A DNA stretch of 12,364 nucleotides. Origin: Opitutia bacterium. Its GTDB lineage: Bacteria > Verrucomicrobiota > Verrucomicrobiia > Opitutales > UBA953. Below, piece by piece: positions 6,671 to 12,364 of the stretch. Each line of letters starts with the position of its first letter. Positions within the stretch are counted from its first letter, which is position 1. The notes under the pieces are model-generated. The model was given only the letters and a program-made list of their open reading frames with translations. It was not told the origin of the DNA and ran no database searches. The position numbers and the translations under genes were made by a program. Location of the stretch: assembly GCA_003485955.1 (NCBI GenBank), contig DNHH01000034.1, positions 671 to 13,034 on the forward strand, written 5' to 3'.

Positions 6671-7192
6671 TTACTTGTTTGGGGAATAGTCACCACTTTC
6701 GCACGTCCGCACAAAGGCTTCGCAGCGTTCGCGAAGTTTATTCCAACTTGCGCGTAACCGTCGGCTCTCTTCTGGGTCAATCACGTGGTCTTCAGTGGCT
6801 TCACTTAACTCAGCAATTAAGAGACTAAACTTTCGCACAAGATCGTTCGCGGCGCGGCTGAGATTAGGGTCTGATAAAGGGTTTTCTGCTACGAAAGTTC
6901 CGCCCGACTTCTGGCAGAGCCAATCAAGAATACGTTTATCGCCGGTTGCTTCGAGTAGTTGAACCGTCCGCTCAAGGGGGTTTGTTTGGCCGCTACCACC
7001 TTCGGTTGACTCACGCCATTTATAAAGCAGCGAGGTTGATACGCCCAATTTTGCGGCAACTGCGGCTTGCGCTGCTTGACGGCTAAGTCCTTCTTTCGCA
7101 CCCGCTTCGGCAGCATGTTGCAAGGCCCCTTCGATGACTTCATGGGCAGCCTTGATTCGAGTCCGACGAATAGCGGGAGGTTTCCTGCGCAT
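6671..7192 (-). CDS. HTH regulator resembling the phage CII family
   Basis: This 173-residue protein starts with a very basic N terminus (MRRKPPAIRRTRIK). A helix-turn-helix follows at about 38-61 (RQAAQAAVAAKLGVSTSLLYKWRES), where LGVSTSLLYKWR reads as the recognition helix. Next is a middle segment, KRILDWLCQKSGGTFV (86-101), and a helical C-terminal part (about 112-165: LVRKFSLLIAELSEATEDHVIDPEESRRLRASW). The order HTH, LLDWLxxxxGG, then an acidic helical segment resembles my memory of the phage regulatory protein CII family (Pfam PF06892), which is also found as single chromosomal copies. DNA binding is likely; target and ligand are unknown. No other phage gene is nearby. It precedes def by 2 nt and is divergent from the NfeD gene (90 bp between starts). 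No Shine-Dalgarno is seen. Confidence 0.78.
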   Translation of the reverse strand: MRRKPPAIRRTRIKAAHEVIEGALQHAAEAGAKEGLSRQAAQAAVAAKLGVSTSLLYKWRESTEGGSGQTNPLERTVQLLEATGDKRILDWLCQKSGGTFVAENPLSDPNLSRAANDLVRKFSLLIAELSEATEDHVIDPEESRRLRASWNKLRERCEAFVRTCESGDYSPNK

Positions 7193-7199
7193 TTTAGTA

Positions 7200-7227
7200 A
7201 TCGTAGAGAGGTTAGACAGGGGTGCAA
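7200..7227 (-). promoter_or_regulatory. possible promoter for the HTH regulator-def unit
   Basis: On the minus strand TTGCAC (7227-7222) and TACGAT (7205-7200) are spaced by 16 nt. Each matches four of six consensus bases. The transcript would start about at the ATG (7192), so it would be nearly leaderless, in keeping with the missing Shine-Dalgarno. The match is moderate and the call tentative. The 90-bp divergent gap must also hold the promoter for the NfeD-FloA unit, which I could not identify. Confidence 0.28.
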
Positions 7228-7282
7228 GCGTATCGAACCGAAAAGGCTTGGAGGCAGTCAGTTGGGCTTTATTCCTCAGTGT

Positions 7283-7789
7283 ATGGCGCTAACATTGCTC
7301 GCGGTAGAGGCTTCTCAGCTAGGTGCAGGATCAGCTTGGGCTTGGGTGATCGCCGCCCTCTTACTCATCGCAGCTGAATTTGTCCTCCCAGGGATGATTA
7401 TTGGAATTATCGGCGGAATTGCAGGCCTCTACGGACTTTTCTTAGCGGCTGAATCAAGCACGACAGATTTTGCGCTGACGACAACGGTGCTCCTCGTTGG
7501 CGTGACCCTTGAATTTTTAATCTTTCGAAAACTTGCCCCGAATATCGCAAAACAGCTTGGTCTCGCTAGCCCGATTTCAGATGCAGGTGCAGCCGTCCCG
7601 AGTGCCGCCAGTTTTGCGGACTTAGTCGGACGCGAAGGTCTTGCATTAACCGCGCTTGCGCCGAGTGGCTCAGCAGAGATTGCAGGCCGACGAGTCCAAG
7701 CTTCCTCGATCGACGGCTTCTTGGATAAAGGCACCCGTGTCATTGTCTGCGAAACCGTGCCCGGCGGCGTGACGGTTCGTCGCATTTAA
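7283..7789 (+). CDS. NfeD-like membrane protein, short form
   Basis: This 168-residue protein has three membrane segments (about 18-34, 36-56 and 65-82) and a C-terminal soluble OB-fold domain (about 113-168). The second helix pair is glycine-rich (PGMIIGIIGGIAG). The OB-fold has the family pattern VGREGLALTALAPSGSAEI..., GFLDKGTRVIVCETVPGGVTVRRI. It matches the short NfeD type without the ClpP-like protease domain. Such proteins are commonly encoded next to flotillins and are thought to assist them in the membrane (the Bacillus YqeZ-FloA pair is the longer version). The ATG at 7283 was chosen because the frame stays open upstream to 7067 but that part overlaps the divergent regulator gene and adds a non-family polar stretch. 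The floA start follows the stop by 18 nt. Confidence 0.85.
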   Translation: MALTLLAVEASQLGAGSAWAWVIAALLLIAAEFVLPGMIIGIIGGIAGLYGLFLAAESSTTDFALTTTVLLVGVTLEFLIFRKLAPNIAKQLGLASPISDAGAAVPSAASFADLVGREGLALTALAPSGSAEIAGRRVQASSIDGFLDKGTRVIVCETVPGGVTVRRI

Positions 7790-7807
7790 TTTTTATTATC
7801 TCACACC

Positions 7808-8824
7808 ATGCTCAACTATCTCATCAGTAACCCGATCTACATTGCCCTGCTTGTCGGGCTTGGCCTTATCCTTATTTTTGCCCTCGGCTTCTTGCCCGTG
7901 TGGACGCGCGCAATGCTTACGGGTGCGCCCGTTGGTCTCGGAGATTTAATAGGTATGCGCCTTCGTGGCGTCCCCTATGCGGTAGTGGTTGATGCACGCA
8001 TCGCCGCTCATAAGGCCGGCATTCCCCTTGGCGAAGACATGATTGACGGTCACTACCTCGCTGGCGGCAATATTGTGCAAACTGTCCAAGCACTAATCGC
8101 CGCTCAAAAAGCAGGTATCACCCTTGACTGGCGCCGTGCGTGCGCAATCGACATCGCGACACGCGGCACCAATAAGTCCGTGCTCGAGGCCGTGCTCACA
8201 TCCGTGAGCCCTAAAGTCATCGATTGTCCAAATCCATCTGGCGGCCGCACCACAATTGATGCGGTGGCCAAGGATGGTATTCAGGTAAAAGTTAAAGCCC
8301 GGGTGACGGTGCGCACAAACCTCGATCGTTTTGTGGGCGGCGCTCAAGAGGAAACAATCATCGCGCGCGTCGGTGAAGGCATTGTAACAACCATCGGATC
8401 TTCGGCTTCTTACAAAGTCGTCCTCGAGAACCCTGACCGCATTTCCAAGACTGTGCTCGAGCGCGGACTCGATGCGGGCACTGCTTATGACATCCTTTCA
8501 ATCGACATCGCTGATGTCGATGTCGGCGATAACGTCGGTGCGATGCTTCAAGAGGCTCAAGCCAATGCGAATAAGAATATGGCGCAGGCTGAGGCCGAAA
8601 TTCGTCGCGCAGCTGCGGTCGCGCTTGAGCAAGAAATGCGCGCGCGCGTTGAAGAAATGCGTGCGCGGGTTGTCGAGGCAGAGTCGCAGGTGCCGCTTGC
8701 CCTTGCGGATGCTTTGCGCAACGGCAAGATGGGTGCGTTGGATTTCTTCCGGATGGAAAATCTTCGCTCTGACACGGACATGCGCCGCGGCATTGCGGGA
8801 TCGGGCGAAGCTCCTAAGGCCTAA
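7808..8824 (+). CDS. floA: flotillin-like protein FloA
   Basis: This 338-residue protein is full length for the FloA (former UPF0365/YqfA) family of SPFH-type scaffold proteins that organise functional membrane microdomains. One N-terminal hairpin or transmembrane segment (about 10-32) precedes the family-specific segment PVGLGDLIGMRLRGVP (41-56), the SPFH-like domain (about 57-235; KVKARVTVRTNLDRFVGGAQEETI is typical) and a flotillin coiled-coil region rich in Glu-Ala (about 247-300), ending VPLALADALRNGKMG. It sits between NfeD (18 nt upstream) and the small 8828-9166 gene (3 nt downstream), indicating one operon. The ATG is preceded by an A/T-rich stretch without Shine-Dalgarno. Confidence 0.96.
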   Translation: MLNYLISNPIYIALLVGLGLILIFALGFLPVWTRAMLTGAPVGLGDLIGMRLRGVPYAVVVDARIAAHKAGIPLGEDMIDGHYLAGGNIVQTVQALIAAQKAGITLDWRRACAIDIATRGTNKSVLEAVLTSVSPKVIDCPNPSGGRTTIDAVAKDGIQVKVKARVTVRTNLDRFVGGAQEETIIARVGEGIVTTIGSSASYKVVLENPDRISKTVLERGLDAGTAYDILSIDIADVDVGDNVGAMLQEAQANANKNMAQAEAEIRRAAAVALEQEMRARVEEMRARVVEAESQVPLALADALRNGKMGALDFFRMENLRSDTDMRRGIAGSGEAPKA

Positions 8825-8827
8825 TTC

Positions 8828-9166
8828 ATGGAGCTACTCGTCATCATTGGCGTCGTTGCTCTCCTGCGATTTATCGCTGGCAGGATGACGCCCGATGAAG
8901 CCAATCCTGCAGCCCCGCCATTGCCTGTGGCGCCAACGCGCCGGCGTGCTGTACGTCGACGTCCTGCAGATGTAAATTTTACACCTGAACCGAGAGCGTT
9001 TTCAGATGAGCCGACGATCCCGACGATTGTACCCGTTGCGCCACGTCCAGCTTTGGCACGGGTTGCCCCACGGCGCGCCTTAGCCCCTGCATTTAGTGGT
9101 AAAGAGGCTTTGAGAAAAGCGATGATCGTACGGGAAGTTTTAGGCCCGCCCGTTTCGTTACGCTAA
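8828..9166 (+). CDS. small membrane-anchored Pro/Arg-rich protein of the NfeD-FloA operon
   Basis: This 112-residue protein has one N-terminal hydrophobic anchor (about 2-18, ELLVIIGVVALLRFIAG). A long disordered middle (22-88) follows, dominated by Pro, Ala and Arg (TRRRAVRRRPA, VAPRPALARVAPRRALAP). It ends with a compact motif, GKEALRKAMIVREVLGPPVSLR (91-112). A closing I-x-x-E-(I/V)-L-G-P-P-x-x-L-R motif is, as far as I recall, found in other small proteins of this kind in Verrucomicrobiota and relatives, so the tail is probably the functional part. It begins 3 nt after floA, implying a role with the flotillin. Function is otherwise unknown. The stop is 2 bp from the convergent znuB stop. 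Confidence 0.7.
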   Translation: MELLVIIGVVALLRFIAGRMTPDEANPAAPPLPVAPTRRRAVRRRPADVNFTPEPRAFSDEPTIPTIVPVAPRPALARVAPRRALAPAFSGKEALRKAMIVREVLGPPVSLR

Positions 9167-9168
9167 AC

Positions 9169-9984
9169 TTATCCGCGCCAGGAGCGCCAGAGTCGGGCGA
9201 GTGCAAATGCAAGGCAGCAACCCATGACCATGCCTGCGCCGGCGGGAATCGATTCGTAATAATACGAAACGCATAGGCCCGTGGTTCCGCCGATAAGTGA
9301 AAGCAGCACCGACCAAAAAATTACCTGACTAAGCGAGCGAGCAAGAAGTACGCCACCTGCCGCAGGCACAATTAAGAAGGCAGTCGTCAACATCGCTCCA
9401 ACGAGACGTACGGCCGAAGCTGCTGCCACTCCAGCAAGTGCTACTAAAAGTAGCCTCAAGACTATAGGCCGCGCCCCAGCCATCGATGCATAATCATCAT
9501 CGAGGGCAGAAGCCTCGAGCTCTTTATGAATCATAATGAGCACGCCTATTACGACAAGGCATAGCGATGCCATGAGACCAAGTTCTGCGTCATCAATCCC
9601 AAGAACGCTACCGAAAAGTAGTCCTGTAAAATCGCGCCACGATTGCGCTTGAGCCATCAAGATAATCCCCAATGCAAAGAGGGCAGATTGCACGACGCCG
9701 ATAGCCGCATCTTCGCCGCTTTCGCGCCGACGTCCCACAAGGACCACAAGCCCGGCGGTTACGAGCCCTGCGATACCTGCACCGATGTAGGTTGAGATGC
9801 CCATGAGCCACGCTGCGACAACGCCTGGCAGGAGGGTGTGAGTGAGCGCAGAGCCTACGAAGGTCATGCGTCGCACGACGAGATGACTCCCGATACACGC
9901 ACAGGCAATTGCACAAAGAGCCATGCCTAAGAAGGCACGTTGCATGAAAGCATGCGTCAGGGGCTCAGGAATCCAGTGCAACAT
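9169..9984 (-). CDS. znuB: zinc/manganese-type ABC transporter permease
   Basis: This 271-residue integral membrane protein belongs to the ABC-3 family (PF00950) and forms the channel of the importer. About eight to nine hydrophobic segments are visible. Family motifs, counted from the ATG at 9984, include FMQRAFLGM (13-21), SALTHTLLPGVVAAW (45-59), the Glu-rich cytoplasmic stretch GRRRESGEDAAIGV and the late motif RLVGAMLTTAFLIVPAA (193-209). The ATG at 9984 was chosen because PEPLTHAFMQRA then sits where family members begin; a GTG at 10008 would add eight residues (MTANTPTD) and deepen the overlap with znuC from 20 to 44 nt. Genes run znuA, znuC, znuB on one strand with overlaps, so translation is probably coupled. 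Manganese or iron are the alternatives to zinc. The symbol reflects homology, not proven substrate. Confidence 0.9.
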   Translation of the reverse strand: MLHWIPEPLTHAFMQRAFLGMALCAIACACIGSHLVVRRMTFVGSALTHTLLPGVVAAWLMGISTYIGAGIAGLVTAGLVVLVGRRRESGEDAAIGVVQSALFALGIILMAQAQSWRDFTGLLFGSVLGIDDAELGLMASLCLVVIGVLIMIHKELEASALDDDYASMAGARPIVLRLLLVALAGVAAASAVRLVGAMLTTAFLIVPAAGGVLLARSLSQVIFWSVLLSLIGGTTGLCVSYYYESIPAGAGMVMGCCLAFALARLWRSWRG

Positions 9985-10690
9985 GTCGGTGGGGGTGTTG
10001 GCCGTCACACGCTACGCGCAACGAGATTTTTCCTTCGTCGGCTGTAAATATACGATCACACAGCGAGCTATCGATATTGTCGTGAGTGGAGAGTAACAAG
10101 GTGACACCGTTGAGTGCTGGACCAAAGAGAATCTCATTGAGAGCCTGTCGGCTGGCTTGATCGATGCCTGCGTAAGGTTCATCAAGTAATAGAAGTGTAG
10201 CGCCTTGGCAGAGGGCTCTCGCTAAAAGCGCCCGCTGAAGTTGTCCGCCTGACAGTTCATGAAGTAGCCGATGTCGTACGGAGTTTAATCCGACAGCTTC
10301 AACGGCAGAGCGGGCCTGAGTGATGTCTTCTTGGTTATAGCGCGGAGTCCACAGTCGTTGCGAAAGACGACCCATCAATGCTAAGCGCTCAACTGTACAG
10401 GGAAAACCTGGCGTGAGTGATGTGCGCTGTGAGAGCAGCGCGACGTCGCTTCGACCCAGACGCGGTGCTTTGCCATTTGTCATGAGTAGGCCGCTCGACG
10501 GCTTAATCATACCACTGATTGCTCTCAGTAGCGTCGACTTGCCAGCACCATTTGGACCCACCAACGCTGCCCGACAGCCTAAGGGCACTTCAAAACTAAC
10601 ATCAGACAAAATGATTGGCGCACCTGGCGCTGGCGAAAGTGTTAGGCTTTCGGCTAAGATTGCTACATGTGCGCAATCGCAGGCGCTCAT
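9965..10690 (-). CDS. znuC: zinc/manganese-type ABC transporter ATP-binding protein
   Basis: This 241-residue ATPase powers the importer. Counting from the ATG at 10690: Walker A GPNGAGKST (45-53), Q-loop Gln88 in LLSQRTS, signature LSGGQ (146-150), Walker B LLLLDEP (166-172) and the switch His203 in STHDN. The ATG at 10690 overlaps the znuA stop as ATGA, and GGAAAG lies 7 nt upstream as a reasonable ribosome site, so it is preferred to the GTG at 10705. The C-terminal 20 residues are His/Asp-containing (CDGQHPHRHVALD), which could add metal contacts but may be incidental. Its 3' end overlaps the znuB start by 20 nt. The family fit is to ABC importers of Zn/Mn/Fe. Confidence 0.93.
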   Translation of the reverse strand: MSACDCAHVAILAESLTLSPAPGAPIILSDVSFEVPLGCRAALVGPNGAGKSTLLRAISGMIKPSSGLLMTNGKAPRLGRSDVALLSQRTSLTPGFPCTVERLALMGRLSQRLWTPRYNQEDITQARSAVEAVGLNSVRHRLLHELSGGQLQRALLARALCQGATLLLLDEPYAGIDQASRQALNEILFGPALNGVTLLLSTHDNIDSSLCDRIFTADEGKISLRVACDGQHPHRHVALDS

Positions 10691-11589
10691 TGCATTTCTT
10701 TCCACGGCGTGATGAGTGCAGTGGCAATTTCATTCATCATACCCAGCCAACTATCACCACGCGTCCCTTGTTTGTCTAAACTATCAAGATTGATTGAAAC
10801 GGGTGGAGGTAGTCCGGTTTCATGGGCGAGCAATTCTGCTGCAGGTGCCCGCTCGCCTCGGTCGCAGATAATCAGGCTAACACGTTCGGCCCGTACCTGC
10901 TGAATAAGTTTTGCGAGGCGCTTGGCGGATGGATCCGCAGCCTCTGTCGTCGCAGAGTCTAAGATAACACCTGCGACCTTGATGCCGTAGCGTTCTGCAA
11001 ATCTGCTAAAATTATTGTGGTGGGTGACGACGACTCGCCGGGTCGCCGGTATTTTTGCAAATTCGGCGCTCAACGTACGGTGTAATTCTTGAATACTTTT
11101 GAGGTACGCATCTTTTTGGCTGGCGAGCTTAGTCTGGTCGACGCCCTTGAGTTCCGCACAGGCAGCCGCCAGTTTTTCGACCATTGCTTGGACGATTTCT
11201 GGGTCTGTCCAAATGTGCGGATCGGCCTCGCAAATATGCGAATGGTGCTTATGGCCTTCGTGCGCTGAAATCCATGCCTTACCTAGCCATATCACCTTGT
11301 CTGACAGCTTGTTAGAAACAACTAACTCGTTTAGCCATGGCTCTAATAATGGGTCTACTCCGACGATGAGATCTGCACTTAAAATAGCCCTTGCGGCTGC
11401 GGGTCCAGGTTGGAACTCATGAAGATCTGTATTGGGTCCGGCTAAGGTTTGAATCTTAACGTCTTGGCCGCAGAGATTCTTCACCCAGTCCGCAGGAATA
11501 GTGAAGCTGCAGGTGATGGTCGGTTGCGCCGACCAGGCCTGCGGAATGGCCAAGAAAAGCCAAAGGCATAGCAGCCGTAGTTGCCTCAT
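10687..11589 (-). CDS. znuA: zinc-type ABC transporter substrate-binding protein
   Basis: This 300-residue cluster A-I solute-binding protein has a signal peptide (hydrophobic LLCLWLFLAIPQA, 6-18; likely cleavage after WSA at about 21) and no lipobox. Metal ligands are predicted at His57 (DLHEFQP), His125 (DPHIWTDP) and His191 (THHNNFSRFAERYG). Asp243 or Asp269 falls where related proteins carry the fourth acidic ligand. Between the first two lies a His-rich loop, AHEGHKHHSHICEADPH (109-125), with six His including ligand 125. Such loops are typical of zinc-specific members. The three-His set also favours zinc over manganese, which usually has two His and two acids. It is the first gene of znuACB, with a palindrome of operator type 10 nt upstream. 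No Shine-Dalgarno is seen before the ATG. Confidence 0.93.
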   Translation of the reverse strand: MRQLRLLCLWLFLAIPQAWSAQPTITCSFTIPADWVKNLCGQDVKIQTLAGPNTDLHEFQPGPAAARAILSADLIVGVDPLLEPWLNELVVSNKLSDKVIWLGKAWISAHEGHKHHSHICEADPHIWTDPEIVQAMVEKLAAACAELKGVDQTKLASQKDAYLKSIQELHRTLSAEFAKIPATRRVVVTHHNNFSRFAERYGIKVAGVILDSATTEAADPSAKRLAKLIQQVRAERVSLIICDRGERAPAAELLAHETGLPPPVSINLDSLDKQGTRGDSWLGMMNEIATALITPWKEMQ

Positions 11590-11702
11590 GAGAAAAGAAT
11601 TTAACAGACGGTTGTTAAACGCAACATAATTGCAACAAGGGGATTTCGCATAGGTTTTTCCGTTTGCCTACGTTGTCGAGACGGTTAACCCATTATGTTC
11701 CT
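11590..11702. other. divergent intergenic region between znuA and the pilus-like gene
   Basis: These 113 bp must hold the promoters of two divergent genes. Besides the inverted repeat at 11600-11619 there is a direct repeat GCAACA at 11621-11626 and 11632-11637. It is part of a cluster of GTTG/CAAC half-sites over 11611-11637. No convincing sigma-70 promoter is seen on either strand, although TATGTT at 11694-11699 could serve as a -10 just before the ATG at 11703. Confidence 0.4.
11600..11619. promoter_or_regulatory. perfect inverted repeat upstream of znuA, candidate metal-regulator operator
   Basis: TTTAACAgacggtTGTTAAA is a perfect 7-bp inverted repeat with a 6-bp spacer, 10 nt before the znuA start codon on the opposite strand. 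Its size and position suit binding by a dimeric Fur/Zur-type or DtxR/MntR-type repressor. The sequence is not one of the standard Zur boxes I know, so the regulator is inferred from context only. As RNA it could also form a short hairpin in the leader. Confidence 0.5.
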
Positions 11703-12364
11703 ATGTCCCCTTTGTCTGTGTGCCTTTTGGCGGCGGCTTATCTTCTCTCTGTCCCGACGCTTTCGGCACAGGCGACCAGCCAAAATACAAGTGCAACTGC
11801 GGCTACACCTGAGCGCTGTGTCCTTGTTAAGGATGTAAAATTTTATCAAGGTAAGTTTAGCGGACCGAATGCCTGGAATCGCGTCGAAGTCGTCATCGAT
11901 CCCCGCGCGAACCCAGATCCGCAGGCTGCCAATAAGCGCTGGATTGATAAAGTGAAAGTCACTCTGACAATCGGTTATAAGGGTGAAAAGTCTAAGAGTG
12001 CCGAAGATTGGAATTATTACCGAGCCAGTGCCACGATTTTGACCCTTGAACAAAACCAGCCTCGTTCCGTGTTTTTCTACCTTCCTGGAGACGTGGTGAA
12101 GCGCGATCAACTGCGCAAGGACCCAGATGTCTATTACGTCGACGTGGAAGTGGCTGGCACCGCTCAAGCTGTCTTCGATGCCCGCGGGCTCTTGATACCT
12201 GATCAAAAGGCAGCCGTGAGCAAAGAGCTGCTGAAAAAAGCCGATTACGACGGCTGCAAGGGGTTTGCTGATCGTGGCGTGCTTAATTCCACGGGCATTC
12301 TTCGCCCTCAGTACCTAGTCTCATTTTACGATAAAGTTTCCGACTTTTCGCCAGAGTTTGTACG
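11703..12364 (+). CDS. secreted protein, probably Amuc_1102-type pilus-like family (3' end missing)
   Basis: The frame is open from ATG 11703 to the window edge (220 complete codons). An N-terminal signal peptide is likely (CLLAAAYLLSVPTLSAQA, cleavage after about Ala22 or Ala24), followed by a Ser/Thr/Ala-rich stretch. From residue 39 the mature part is beta-rich: CVLVKDVKFYQGKFSGPNAW, NRVEVVIDP, then DKVKVTLTIGYKG, YYRASATILTLE, RSVFFYLPGDVVKRDQLRKDP and VYYVDVEVAG. The pattern of a FY-L-P-x-x-(I/V)-V-x-R-D-x-L segment followed by a beta strand and a late PQYLVSFYD resembles what I remember of Amuc_1102-family pilus-like proteins in Verrucomicrobiota, encoded with type IV pilus-like genes. 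Other pilus genes would then be expected to the right, outside the window. No Shine-Dalgarno is visible. Confidence 0.6.
   Translation, partial: MSPLSVCLLAAAYLLSVPTLSAQATSQNTSATAATPERCVLVKDVKFYQGKFSGPNAWNRVEVVIDPRANPDPQAANKRWIDKVKVTLTIGYKGEKSKSAEDWNYYRASATILTLEQNQPRSVFFYLPGDVVKRDQLRKDPDVYYVDVEVAGTAQAVFDARGLLIPDQKAAVSKELLKKADYDGCKGFADRGVLNSTGILRPQYLVSFYDKVSDFSPEFV

Noticed and set aside
6671..7192. Prophage remnant suggested by the CII-like protein
   Set aside because: There are no integrase, structural phage genes, attachment repeats or composition change around it; the neighbours are housekeeping genes.
7067..7282. N-terminal extension of the NfeD protein to an ATG at 7067
   Set aside because: It overlaps the divergent HTH gene by 126 bp and adds a polar, non-family stretch; the ATG at 7283 fits the family.
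9140..9205. Possible terminator at the znuB/floA-operon junction (CGCCCG ... CGGGCG and GCGC-CAGGA-GCGC)
   Set aside because: The first has a very long loop and the second only a 4-bp stem without a T-run; both lie in coding sequence.
9985..10008. GTG at 10008 as the znuB start
   Set aside because: It would add eight residues not typical of the family and lengthen the overlap with znuC; the ATG at 9984 fits better.
10691..10705. GTG at 10705 as the znuC start
   Set aside because: The ATG at 10690 overlaps the znuA stop as ATGA and has GGAAAG at a proper distance.
11685..12206. Minus-strand open frame of 173 codons at the right edge
   Set aside because: It lies antisense to the signal-peptide-bearing plus-strand gene; its composition has no domain logic and the plus-strand frame gives a coherent exported protein.

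Overview
The window looks like ordinary chromosome from a member of the Verrucomicrobiota, probably class Opitutae. The reasons are the single-lipoyl pyruvate dehydrogenase operon, the NfeD/FloA pair followed by a small third gene, a likely Amuc_1102-type pilus-like protein at the right edge, and the near absence of Shine-Dalgarno sequences before most starts. The assignment is an inference from gene content; there is no rRNA or marker gene to settle it. I see no tRNA, rRNA, CRISPR array, insertion sequence or integrase.

Layout, left to right. Positions 1-102 hold the edge of an unknown gene with a 9-bp tandem repeat. A short-chain dehydrogenase-family protein (103-795) lacks the usual catalytic Tyr, and a 67-residue two-helix membrane protein follows (841-1044). 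A strong hairpin terminator (1051-1075) is shared with the convergent minus-strand operon pdhA-pdhB-pdhC (4539 down to 1097), which encodes E1 alpha, E1 beta and E2 of the pyruvate dehydrogenase complex. The E3 gene (lpd) is not in the window.

Divergent from pdhA is an HPr-type phosphocarrier (4581-4925), followed after 3 nt by an unrecognised secreted 393-residue protein (4929-6110). Convergent with these is a two-gene minus-strand unit: a phage-CII-like HTH regulator (7192-6671) followed after 2 nt by peptide deformylase (6668-6114). Divergent again is a plus-strand trio: a short NfeD-like membrane protein (7283-7789), flotillin-like FloA (7808-8824) and a small anchored Pro/Arg-rich protein (8828-9166), probably acting together in membrane microdomain organisation.

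The minus-strand unit znuA-znuC-znuB (11589 down to 9169) encodes a complete zinc-type (possibly manganese) ABC importer: binding protein with His-rich loop, ATPase and permease. Its start codons overlap the preceding genes, and a perfect 7-bp inverted repeat of operator type sits 10 nt before znuA. The window ends inside a secreted protein on the plus strand (11703 onward) resembling the Amuc_1102 family.

Genes are packed very tightly: two convergent pairs have only 3 and 2 bp between stop codons. No clearly new system is visible. The best leads are the HPr plus secreted-protein pair, the CII-like regulator attached to deformylase, the znu operator candidate, and the SDR without its tyrosine.
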